A stretch of DNA of 14,767 bases from Planctomycetota bacterium (GTDB lineage Bacteria > Planctomycetota > Phycisphaerae > Tepidisphaerales > Tepidisphaeraceae), in contig JAKORQ010000123.1 in the NCBI GenBank assembly GCA_029777755.1, positions 1 through 14,767 of the forward strand, in the 5' to 3' direction. The first letter of the stretch is position 1, and each line of letters starts with the position of its first letter. Below the pieces are notes generated by a model that searched no databases, was not told where the DNA came from, and saw only the letters and a list, made by a program, of their open reading frames with translations. Shown here in pieces: positions 7,092 through 14,600 of the stretch. Both the position numbers and the translations under genes were made by a program.

Positions 7092-7526
7092 ATGAGAGTG
7101 CTATCCGCATCGTCTAATCGCGTGCTCGAGCAGACTGATCCGCAGATAAACCAGTGTATCGAGCGCCAGGCTCATATACGCGTCGACTATTACGCGAACC
7201 ACCCTGAGCTAATCGATGAGCGGCTGCGGCAGTTGGATGCGGAGTGGGATATCGAACGCGTCCTTCAGGCGCACTCCGCGTCAATGACCCTGCTGGGCTT
7301 GGCGATGGGGTGGAGAAATCGCGCGTGGCTGCTTCTGCCGCTGGCGGTGCAGGCGTTCTTCATGCAGCACGCGCTGCAGGGGTGGTGCCCGCCGCTGAAC
7401 CTGTTCCGCAGGCTCGGCTTCCGCACCGAAGCCGAGATCCAGGCGGAGCGTTACGCCCTCAAGGCCATTCGCGGCGACTTTGAGCGCAAGGATCCGCATC
7501 GGCTCAGCCAGACCGTTCAGCACTAG
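7092..7526 (+). CDS. DUF2892-like small membrane protein, copy 1
   Basis: This 144-residue protein has a polar N-terminal part with a conserved YYANHPELIDERLRQLDAEWDIER block (about 34-57). It is followed by two hydrophobic segments (about 62-75 and 78-98) and then QGWCPPLNLFRRLGFRT and ERYALKAIRGDFE. The two short TM helices ending in a GWCPP motif are typical of the DUF2892/YgaP-type membrane domain, whose function is unknown; no rhodanese domain is attached. It should sit in the inner membrane. Start is fixed by GGAAGGAG (7078-7085), 6 nt before the ATG. It is the first gene behind the sigma-54 promoter and lies 12 bp before its paralogue. Confidence 0.88.
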   Translation: MRVLSASSNRVLEQTDPQINQCIERQAHIRVDYYANHPELIDERLRQLDAEWDIERVLQAHSASMTLLGLAMGWRNRAWLLLPLAVQAFFMQHALQGWCPPLNLFRRLGFRTEAEIQAERYALKAIRGDFERKDPHRLSQTVQH

Positions 7527-7538
7527 GAAGGAGTTCCC

Positions 7539-8006
7539 ATGGTAACCATGTCAGTCGATAGAGTGTCGGCCAACACGCGCCCGGAACTCAACGAGCAGAT
7601 CTGGCAGGAGATGGAGCACCGCATCACCTTCTATGCCCAGCATCCGGAGCTGATACAGCAACGCCTGGAGGAACTGGACCACGAATGGGATATCGAGCGG
7701 CTCATCGAGACCGAGGCCCCGATCATGACCGTGGCCGGCATCCTCATGGCGATGGCGCGCGGGCGAATCTGGCTGGCCGTGCCGATCTTCTGCCAGGGCA
7801 TGATGCTGTTGCATGCCATCCAGGGTTACTACCCGCTGCTGTCGCTATTGCGTTCGCTGGGATTCCGCACGCAGTTCGAAATTGCGCAGGAGCGCTACGC
7901 CCTGCGCGTGCTGCGCGGCGATTTCGAGAGCGTCACCGAGGCCGAGCAGGGCACCGACGTTCGTGCCAATGTCGCCTTCCTGGCATCGCGGGTGCGGCCA
8001 TCGTGA
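7539..8006 (+). CDS. DUF2892-like small membrane protein, copy 2 (tandem paralogue)
   Basis: This 155-residue protein aligns with its upstream neighbour along most of its length. Shared blocks are HPELI-RL-LD-EWDIER, a hydrophobic pair of segments (about 62-72 and 76-95), HA-QG-P-L-LGFRT and ERYAL-RGDFE. It lacks the Cys-Pro of copy 1 (GYYPL here, GWCPP there) and has a longer C-terminal tail, so the copies have diverged. The ATG at 7539 is preferred over that at 7548 because GGAAGGAG (7526-7533) is 5 nt from the first. The ribosome site overlaps the stop codon of copy 1, so the two are an operon. Function is unknown. Confidence 0.87.
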   Translation: MVTMSVDRVSANTRPELNEQIWQEMEHRITFYAQHPELIQQRLEELDHEWDIERLIETEAPIMTVAGILMAMARGRIWLAVPIFCQGMMLLHAIQGYYPLLSLLRSLGFRTQFEIAQERYALRVLRGDFESVTEAEQGTDVRANVAFLASRVRPS

Positions 8007-8062
8007 TGCATCACTACCCGGCCGAAAAACCACGGTTCTGGAGCAGTTCCACCCAAAGTGGA

Positions 8063-8082
8063 GCGGGCGGTCCTCCGCCCGC
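8063..8082. terminator. Strong GC hairpin between convergent genes (bidirectional terminator or REP-like element)
   Basis: A perfect 8-bp inverted repeat (GCGGGCGG, loop TCCT, CCGCCCGC) lies in the 88-bp gap between the ends of DUF2892-like copy 2 and the amidohydrolase. No T-run follows on either strand, so it is not a canonical intrinsic terminator. Its position between convergent stops fits transcription end or mRNA 3'-end protection, and its form also fits a dispersed palindromic repeat. Confidence 0.5.
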
Positions 8083-8094
8083 GGGAGTCAAGGC

Positions 8095-9360
8095 CTACTC
8101 GGCAACCAACTGCTTCCCGGCAACCAGGACTTGCTCGATCTGCTCAGGAGCGATGGTGTACAGCAGGGCGGACACCTGCTCCTGGGGATCCAGCTCGGCT
8201 ATCCACGGTTCCGGGCGTACCACCAGGCAGTCGGCCTCCATGCCCACATCGATGGAGCCGATGCGACTGGCCAGGCCCAAAGCCTCCGCCGCGCCTTTCG
8301 TCAGCATCCACCAAGCCTCAGCTGGCGTCAGCACCGGGTAGGATCGGCGCGGGATGGCGTGAACCTTGAGCGCTTTGGCTGTCTGGATCGCCTCGATCGC
8401 CACTCGCGGCATGAACGGGTCCGGGCCGGCCGCCACGCTGCTGCCTAAGGCGATCTTCGCGCCGGCCGAGCGATGGGCCACATAGTCCATCATGCCATTT
8501 TCCATGAACAGGTTCGCGGTGGGGCAGTGCACCAGTGTTGTGCCGGCGCGGGCTACCTGGTCGCGCTGCTGGCGGGTGAGGAACACGCCATGCCCCAGCA
8601 GGGTTCTGGGCGTGAGCATGCCCATCTCAGCGTACAGGTCCAGGTCGTCGATATTGTCGGGATATGCGTCGCGCAGGGCCTTTTCCTCGGCGATCGACTC
8701 GGCCACGTTCGTCTGCAGGTAGCAGCGCAGCATCTGGGAAAGGGCGGCCGCCCCGCGCAGCATCTCTTCCGAGCAGGTCAACGGACTTCGCGGCGAGAAG
8801 GCGTAGCTGAGGCGCCCGTTTGCCGCACCATGCCACCGGGCGGCCAGTTGCTTGGCGCTCTCCAGTGCTTCATCCGTCTTCTGTCCCAGCCCGACGGGAC
8901 AATTGGCATCATTGAGCATCATCCCATGGATGCCGCGGACGCCGCGCTTCTCGAGGATCTCGAAGGTCTTGTCGGTGGCGGCCGGGAACGGGCTGCCAAA
9001 GCTCACCGCCGTCGTGGTGCCGTTGGCAATCATCCCGGAGACGAAGTCATTGACCAGTTTCTCAACGGTGGCGGAGTCTGAGAAACGCTCCTCGGCCTGG
9101 TAGACCATTTTCTCCTGCCACTGGCAGTGTGAAAGCCCGTCGATGCCCCTGCGATCCCATTGCGGCAGGTGCAGATGGGAATCGATGAACCCGGGAAGGA
9201 TCCACGCGCCATCTCCCCCTATAGCCCCGGCGGGAACCTGGCTGGCGGAAGAGATCTCGCAGATTCTGCCGCTGTCATCGATGCGCACAACCATGTTGGG
9301 CAAAACCCGGCAATCAGAGGGGGATTGCGGGCGCAGAACCGTTCCGAAAAGCGTCAGCAT
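8095..9360 (-). CDS. Guanine-deaminase-like amidohydrolase with an altered metal site
   Basis: This 421-residue protein has the amidohydrolase superfamily layout. It most resembles guanine deaminase: ILPGFIDSHLHLPQWD (His62, His64, and Gln67 where GuaD binds guanine), GTTTAVSFGS (about 114-123), YAFSPRSPLTCS (Arg191, the other GuaD substrate residue), LLGHGVFLT (His257), HCPTANLFMENGM (278-290) and the C-terminal GSIDVGMEADCLVV. Two of the five usual ligands are changed. The strand-5 His is Asn218 (LQTNVAES; the following Glu221 is kept) and the strand-8 Asp of the GTD motif is Ser308 (LGSSVAAG). The frame is intact, so this is not an obvious pseudogene, but guanine deaminase activity should not be assumed. 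A strong GAGGAG (9374-9369) lies 8 nt before the ATG. Its neighbours give no purine-pathway context. Confidence 0.85.
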   Translation of the reverse strand: MLTLFGTVLRPQSPSDCRVLPNMVVRIDDSGRICEISSASQVPAGAIGGDGAWILPGFIDSHLHLPQWDRRGIDGLSHCQWQEKMVYQAEERFSDSATVEKLVNDFVSGMIANGTTTAVSFGSPFPAATDKTFEILEKRGVRGIHGMMLNDANCPVGLGQKTDEALESAKQLAARWHGAANGRLSYAFSPRSPLTCSEEMLRGAAALSQMLRCYLQTNVAESIAEEKALRDAYPDNIDDLDLYAEMGMLTPRTLLGHGVFLTRQQRDQVARAGTTLVHCPTANLFMENGMMDYVAHRSAGAKIALGSSVAAGPDPFMPRVAIEAIQTAKALKVHAIPRRSYPVLTPAEAWWMLTKGAAEALGLASRIGSIDVGMEADCLVVRPEPWIAELDPQEQVSALLYTIAPEQIEQVLVAGKQLVAE

Positions 9361-9403
9361 GAAATGAACTCCTCAGGCCAGAGCCTGGTAGACTGGTGGC
9401 CGG

Positions 9404-9433
9404 AATCTAGCCTGCTGCAAGTGGCGGTGTCAA
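9404..9433 (-). promoter_or_regulatory. Sigma-70-type promoter for the amidohydrolase
   Basis: On the minus strand a perfect TTGACA (9433 to 9428) is followed after 18 bp by TAGATT (9409 to 9404, 4 of 6). The predicted start near 9397 gives a leader of about 37 nt. In this leader a small CAGGC/GCCTG hairpin (9374-9387, 5-bp stem, 4-nt loop) touches the GAGGAG ribosome site, and GGCCA/TGGCC (9376-9401) is an alternative pairing. This suggests, but does not show, control of translation. Confidence 0.5.
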
Positions 9434-9522
9434 TCGATGAATGAGGCTCTCCGGGTGATTTCTGTTTAGCATCTGTCAGGTGTGAATATTTGGGCGCAGG
9501 AGGAGGCTATCCGTCAGCGGAG

Positions 9523-10308
9523 TCATTCGACGGGAGCTTCCGCGATCGGCCTGAGTCGTGCCAGCGGCATGAGAAACTTGATGTAGCGTTTGCCGTCGCT
9601 GTAGCGGATGCCGGACTTGTCTGGCACCAGCACCGTGGCGCGCAAACTGATGCGGTTCACGATGCCGGTGAACTCCTTTCCCTGGAAGGTAAATGACACA
9701 CGTTGCCCGACGCGTATGGAGTGCTTGCGGTGGGCGTTCTCGCGAGCTGTAACCAGCCCGTGGCGCGGATGGGTGTGGCCAAACAGGCGGTTGGCGATGG
9801 TCATGAATCTCGTCTGCGAGCAACTGGAATTGCCGAAGGTCAGCATCTCCAGCAGGTGAACGATCTCATGCTCCATGACCCGCATAAGGGCATCGACCCG
9901 GTCGATGCAGGGTTGCCCTGAGACATGGATTGGGCGGTCGCCTTCGCGGAATGAGTTGAGCAGCAGTGAGGAGGAGATGGCGATCTCAAACCCGGTAGTC
10001 TTTCCATTGCGCTTCGACCAGATCGTCTTTCCTCCGGCCGACGTCATGGCGCGCGATACGCGAAATTGCAGCGGTTTGCCCGACTTTTCGATCACCAGCG
10101 GGGCAAGCCTGCCCGCGAAGAACACCTGGTCATACAGGCGAAACAGCAGTAGCAGATCCGGCGCGGCGATGGTGGTGAAATTCGGCTGTCTTGCGTAAGG
10201 AGCATCACGCAGCAGTCTCGATCGCACCTGCTCCCTCTGTATTTTTATCTGTTCTTGAGAATACTGCAGGGCGACGAGGCTCATGGCTTCGTTAGGATAA
10301 CTCATCAT
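9523..10308 (-). CDS. SprT-like zinc metalloprotease-fold protein with a C-terminal KOW/SH3-like domain
   Basis: With ATG 10308 as start this is 261 residues. A SprT-like domain begins near residue 50 (LLLLFRLYDQVFFAGRL). It carries LQFRVSRAMTSAGGKT and the zinc motif MEHEIVHLLEML (HEIVH, His147-Glu148-His151), followed by a His-rich FGHTHPRH. A small beta-rich segment (about 195-255, IRVGQRVSFTFQGKEFTGIVNRIS) resembles the KOW/SH3-like tail seen in some bacterial SprT-like proteins. Human SPRTN of this superfamily repairs DNA-protein crosslinks; the bacterial role is unknown. The start is uncertain. A longer form would use TTG at 10332 and a shorter one ATG at 10284, and no start has a clear SD. 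The ATG at 10308 overlaps, on the opposite strand, the ATG of the small ORF at 10307. Confidence 0.82.
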   Translation of the reverse strand: MMSYPNEAMSLVALQYSQEQIKIQREQVRSRLLRDAPYARQPNFTTIAAPDLLLLFRLYDQVFFAGRLAPLVIEKSGKPLQFRVSRAMTSAGGKTIWSKRNGKTTGFEIAISSSLLLNSFREGDRPIHVSGQPCIDRVDALMRVMEHEIVHLLEMLTFGNSSCSQTRFMTIANRLFGHTHPRHGLVTARENAHRKHSIRVGQRVSFTFQGKEFTGIVNRISLRATVLVPDKSGIRYSDGKRYIKFLMPLARLRPIAEAPVE

Positions 10309-10492
10309 GGCCAGACGTACTAAGTGTGCCAACTGCTATGTATGCGACCGGCGCAGATGCCCGATGATATACGGCGATCTTGAGCCAATAGCGGCGCCGC
10401 AGACAGCATCCCAGGAGAAAGCCGCCCCCAATCCGCAGCCCGTGGGCAACAGTGTTGCCAAACCCGCAGTAAGTTCACCGCCCAAGAGTTAA
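10307..10492 (+). CDS. Possible small protein with a CxxCxxCx4CP motif
   Basis: This 61-residue ORF fills most of the gap between the divergent SprT-like gene and kdsD. Its N-terminus, MARRTKCANCYVCDRRRCP, has Cys7-x2-Cys10-x2-Cys13-x4-Cys18-Pro. This is one residue longer than the 4Fe-4S ferredoxin motif (CxxCxxCxxxCP) and could also bind zinc. The remainder is a Pro/Ala/Ser-rich disordered tail. AGGA at 10294-10297 is 9 nt before the ATG. Against it: it is short, I estimate its third-position GC at only about 60 %, and I recognise no family. It could be a chance ORF. Confidence 0.4.
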   Translation: MARRTKCANCYVCDRRRCPMIYGDLEPIAAPQTASQEKAAPNPQPVGNSVAKPAVSSPPKS

Positions 10493-10500
10493 CCGGGCGC

Positions 10501-10529
10501 TTGGCATTTGTTCCGGCTGACTCGATAAT
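10501..10529 (+). promoter_or_regulatory. Sigma-70 promoter for kdsD, predicted leaderless transcript
   Basis: TTGGCA (10501-10506), exactly 17 bp, and GATAAT (10524-10529) give 5 of 6 matches at each box. The expected start at 10536-10537 coincides with the A of the kdsD ATG at 10537, and no Shine-Dalgarno sequence is present. This is the best sigma-70 promoter in the window and it overlaps the space where a ribosome site would have to be. Confidence 0.65.
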
Positions 10530-10536
10530 CCGCGCG

Positions 10537-11535
10537 ATGGACATTCGTGAAACCGCCCTGAAGATCATCCGCAGCGAGGCGGCCGCCGTCTGCGCGATGG
10601 AGAAGGCCATCAACAGTGAGTTTGAACGGGCCGTTGAGCTGATCAAGCAGTGCTCCGCTTCCCTGATACTCACTGGCGTGGGAAAGGCCGGCCATATCGC
10701 CCGCAAGCTCTCCGCGACGTTTTCCTCCACCGGAACGCCCAGCCACTTTCTCTCCCCCACCGACGCTGTACATGGTGACCTGGGTTGCGTTCGCCCCGGC
10801 GATATCGTCATGATCCTCTCCGCGTCCGGCGAGAGTGATGAGGTCCTGCGCATCATCAGCATCGTAAAGAAGCTCGACCATCAGATCATCGCCATCACCG
10901 CCAGCCGCAATAACAGCCTCGGCCGGCATGCCGACGTCGTCCTGGAGATGGGCAAGATCACTGAGGCCTGTCCCCTTGGACTTGCTCCCAGCGCTTCAAC
11001 GACAGCCATGCTCGCCCTCGGGGATGCACTGGCGCTTACCGTCATGCAGGCGCGCGACTTCACGGCCGAGGATTTCGCCCTCTATCATCCCGCCGGCCAG
11101 CTCGGTCGACGCCTGATGAGCGTTGGCGAGGCCATGACCTTCCGGCTCGGCGAAAATCTCCCGGTCGCCTCCGACAGGCTCACTGTTGGTGAGGTGCTCA
11201 GGGAGGTCAGTTCCATCAAGCGGCGCAGTGGTGCGGTGGTGCTGGTCAACGATGAAGGCAGGCTATCGGGCATTTTCACCGATGGCGATCTTCGTCGCCT
11301 GCTCACCAGCGACCCGGCCGGCGCGCTCAATCGTCCGATCAGCGAGGTCATGGGCCGCACCCCCAAGCACGTTCGCGAAGACCAGCTTGCCAGCGAGGCG
11401 ATGGCGATCATGAAAAAGCACCGCATCGACGAACTGCCAGTGGTGAACGCCGAGGGCAAGCCTGTCGGCCTGATCGACGTGCAGGACCTGGTCGTGCTTC
11501 GCATGCTCGACGTCGAGCCGCAAAACGGCAGTTGA
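10537..11535 (+). CDS. kdsD: Arabinose-5-phosphate isomerase (SIS domain plus two CBS domains)
   Basis: From ATG 10537 this is 332 residues, close to E. coli KdsD (328). The N-terminal SIS domain (about 30-180) contains LILTGVGKAGHIARKLSATFSSTG (Lys50), PTDAVHGDLG (74-83), ILSASGESDEV (Glu99, Glu102), TEACPLGLAPSAST (Glu143) and DFALYHPAGQLGRRL (His184), matching the catalytic Lys, Glu and His positions of the family. Two CBS domains follow (about 198-260 and 268-325: GIFTDGDLRRLL, KHRIDELPVV). It converts D-ribulose-5-phosphate to D-arabinose-5-phosphate, the substrate of KdsA. A TTG start at 10501 would add 12 residues, but that codon is the -35 box and ATG 10537 matches the family N-terminus. 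The lpt-like gene follows after 65 bp, recalling the kdsD-kdsC-lptC-lptA-lptB order of E. coli with kdsC absent. Confidence 0.95.
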   Translation: MDIRETALKIIRSEAAAVCAMEKAINSEFERAVELIKQCSASLILTGVGKAGHIARKLSATFSSTGTPSHFLSPTDAVHGDLGCVRPGDIVMILSASGESDEVLRIISIVKKLDHQIIAITASRNNSLGRHADVVLEMGKITEACPLGLAPSASTTAMLALGDALALTVMQARDFTAEDFALYHPAGQLGRRLMSVGEAMTFRLGENLPVASDRLTVGEVLREVSSIKRRSGAVVLVNDEGRLSGIFTDGDLRRLLTSDPAGALNRPISEVMGRTPKHVREDQLASEAMAIMKKHRIDELPVVNAEGKPVGLIDVQDLVVLRMLDVEPQNGS

Positions 11536-11585
11536 TTTGTCCGCTGTGTCGGCCGTTAGTGTGAGCAAAACCATCCACTTTCGTT

Positions 11586-11591
11586 TAGAAT
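11586..11591 (+). promoter_or_regulatory. Candidate -10 box (TAGAAT) before the Lpt-like gene
   Basis: TAGAAT matches TATAAT at 5 of 6 positions and ends 9 nt before the ATG at 11601, so the transcript would have a leader of about 3 nt. There is no SD. The -35 region (around 11561-11568, GTGAGCAA) is weak. Read-through from kdsD is also possible. Confidence 0.4.
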
Positions 11592-11600
11592 CACCGCCGC

Positions 11601-14600
11601 ATGAGAAAGTGGCTACTCATCGGAGGTACGCTGGCCTTCCTGGTCGCGGTCTTTGCCGCGTTCCTGTGGTTTCAGCGGGACGTCCCGGTCGCTGTAAACA
11701 GGGATAAGCCTCAGCCTGCCAGCCGGCCGGCGCCGGCATCACAGCTCGGCAGCATTGGCCGGACAGAGTCGGGCTACGCCATCACCTACGACAAGCATAC
11801 CGGCTTGCCCCAGGCGCGCTTCCGCGGCGAACAGATCATCCCGCAGGAAGGCGATCAGGTATTTGTGGAGAAGCCGGAGGTCGAGTTCTTCACCGGCCAG
11901 ATGCGCGACCAGGTGATCCGCATCGTCGGCGAAAGCGGCCTGGTGATCATTCCCGGCGAGGGCCCGCGCATTCGTCCTGACCTTACCGCCACTCCCATGC
12001 GCGCTCCCACCCGTGGCGAGATGCGCAACGTCACTGTCACCTACTTCCGCTCGCGTGAAGACGTCATCGCCAATCGTCCCGAGCTGACACTCACTCTCAA
12101 CAACGCCTACTTCGACTCCGAGCTGTTTGAGATAGCCACCGAGAGCTACGTGGATGAGAATGGCCGAACCATCCCCGGAGAAGAAGTGCCGGTGGTGGTG
12201 CGCGGCGAGAGTTTTGAGTTTGATGGCCAGGGGCTGCTGATCCGCTGGGACGAGCATTCGCAGCGTCTCAAGTCACTGACCATCTACAAGGGCCACCAGC
12301 TCGTGATAAAGCGCCCCGGCCGGGAGCTGCGCAGCCGGACGCGGCGAAGCGCGGCGCTGCCTGCCAATCTCCCCCAGCTTGTGGCGGCCGATAGCCGTCT
12401 CGCCGTGCAGGTGGCCGCCGAGCAAAAGGCGGCCGAAGATCGCATCTATCGCGCCACTTTCCACGACAACGTCTCCATCACCCAGGGGGATAAGCTTCTT
12501 GCCATCGCCCCCGCAATGCACGTGGACTTCCTCGAGCACGCCACCCGCACCAGCGAGGACTCGCCGCAACAGCCCCGGCAGAGACCTGGTGATGCCCAAT
12601 CCGCCGGCCAGCATGACGCAGCAAAGCCGAACCGGCAGACGCCGGGCGTGAAGCCGGAAGAGCCGATCGTAATTCGCTGGACCGGCCAGATGACCGTTAC
12701 TCCCGCGCCGCAGGAACCGCTCAAGCCGGAGTCGGGAGATGATGCGATCATCCGCTTTGCCGGCACTCGCGAGAACCCGGTTCACCTTTACGGCAATGGC
12801 GAGGAGGTCGTCGCCACCTGGGCCGCATACCAGACGCAGCGCGGCTTTGCCTGGGTGGAAGGCACGCAGGAGAATCCCGTTCGCCTGACCGATGCCGATG
12901 GCTCGATCCTGCTCACGCCGCAGCTCCGCTATTCGCAGCAGGATGGCAAGGCGGTTTTGCGCGGGCCATCAAGCGCGCTGGTGAACGACCGTAAGGATGG
13001 TGAGAACCAGGTCATCAAGGCGCGCTGGCATGAGCTGGCCGAGGCTTACTTCACCACCGAGACCAGTTCGCGCACGCTTACCGCGCTGGTACTGAAGGGG
13101 GATGTGGATGTGGAGCATCCGCAGCTCCAGCAGTTTAACGCCGGGCAGTTGCGCATGGATTTTGCCCCGTCGTCGAGACGCAAGTCCTCATCAGCCCAGT
13201 TGCGGCAGATCACCGCGACCGACCATGTCTACTGCCTCATCGCTGACAGGCAGCAGCAGCTCCAGAGCATCCGCGCTGACAAGCTCACGGTGTTCATGGC
13301 CGAGGATGAGAGCGGCCAGGCCTATGCCGATCGCGTAGCCGCAAGCGGCTCAGTAGTGGCAGGCAACGACCTGGAGCAGATCCAGGCCGACTCCCTCCAG
13401 GCGGATCTGGTTCCTCCACATGAGCGGCAGGAGAAATCTCGCTCCACCACCCGCTCGGCCGAGCTTGCCGGGTTGCGCAAGCTCGTGGCCGTGGGCAATG
13501 TGAAGGTGAAGTCGGCCGACGGCGAGACCATCACGGCCGATCGTCTGCAGGTGCGGCAGTCGCCGCAGCGCGCCTCATGGGTACTGATCGAGGGGAACCC
13601 CGCCATCGTGGCGCAGGGCGAGAGCCTGCTCTCCGGGCCATTCATCGAGGTGGATACCGCCACCGATCGCGCCATCACCACCGGCGGCGGGCGGCTGGTG
13701 GCGCTCGACGCCCGCTCGGCTGCGGGAGCCGATGGCCGGCCCGTCGAGGTCACATGGACCGGCGATGGCCTGCTCGATGGCGCCACCAACATGGCGCAGA
13801 TCGCCGGCAATGTGCGCGTCAAGTATGTTGATTCCGACGGCAGTATTAACGAGGCCCACGCCGATCGGGCGAATATCGAGCTGGGTGTGAAGCAGGCGGC
13901 TGGTAAGAAGAAGGAAGAGCGCAAGTTCGCCTTCATGTCCGACCGCTATGCAAAGAGGCTGACGCTGCTGCCGCTCGCCGGGAAGGATGTGCGACTGCAG
14001 TCGCTGCTGCCCGGGCCGGATGGCACCATCGCCCGGCAGACCAATATCCTCGGTCCTCGCGTGGAGATATTTTTAGATGAGACAGGGGTGCAGCGGCTGG
14101 AGTTGCCCGCCAGCAACGACCATCCCGGCCGGCTGCTGTACATCGAGATGCCCATCGCCACCCGCAAGGCGGTGCAGGTTGACGATCCGTTCCAGAAGCG
14201 CGAGCTTCCCGGTTCAACCGCAGTCGCCTGGCGCAAGATGCTCAGCTACGACAGGGCAACCAGCCGCATGGACATGACCGGCGACATCATGGTTCGCCAT
14301 GAGCCGCATGTGCGCGGCGGGAGAAACTTCCTCATCAACGCCGATCGCATCATCGCTGACATGGCCGAGAAGAACGGCGCCGACCGCTCATCGCAGGCGC
14401 TGGACGTCAGCAAGTTGACCATCCTCGGAGCGCCGGCGCACCTGGTTCGCAATGACACCGACCTCACTGCGCCGACAATCGAGATCGACCCCGTCACCCG
14501 CACGGTGATGGCACGCGGCACCCAGCAGATGCCCGTGAATGTCGAGAAAGGGCGGATGACCGGCATATTCGAGTGGGTGCAGCTGAACTCCGAGACCAGC

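Noticed and set aside
6479..7117. 212-residue plus-strand ORF across the lipid kinase gene and the sigma-54 promoter
   Set aside because: Arg/Pro-rich shadow frame that overlaps the kinase, the promoter and the first DUF2892-like gene.
8473..9081. 202-residue plus-strand ORF opposite the amidohydrolase
   Set aside because: Antisense shadow without a ribosome site or recognised motif.
8095..9360. Calling the amidohydrolase a pseudogene because of missing metal ligands
   Set aside because: The frame is full length with an intact promoter and ribosome site, and substrate-type residues are kept; substitution alone does not show decay.
10489..10929. 146-residue minus-strand ORF opposite kdsD
   Set aside because: Shadow of the strongly supported kdsD frame; Gly/Asp-rich composition is typical of such artefacts.
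13322..13936. 204-residue minus-strand ORF opposite the Lpt-like gene (and similar ones at 12273-12785 and 11739-12257)
   Set aside because: Ser/Arg/Ala-rich shadow translations of the sense frame with no domain pattern.
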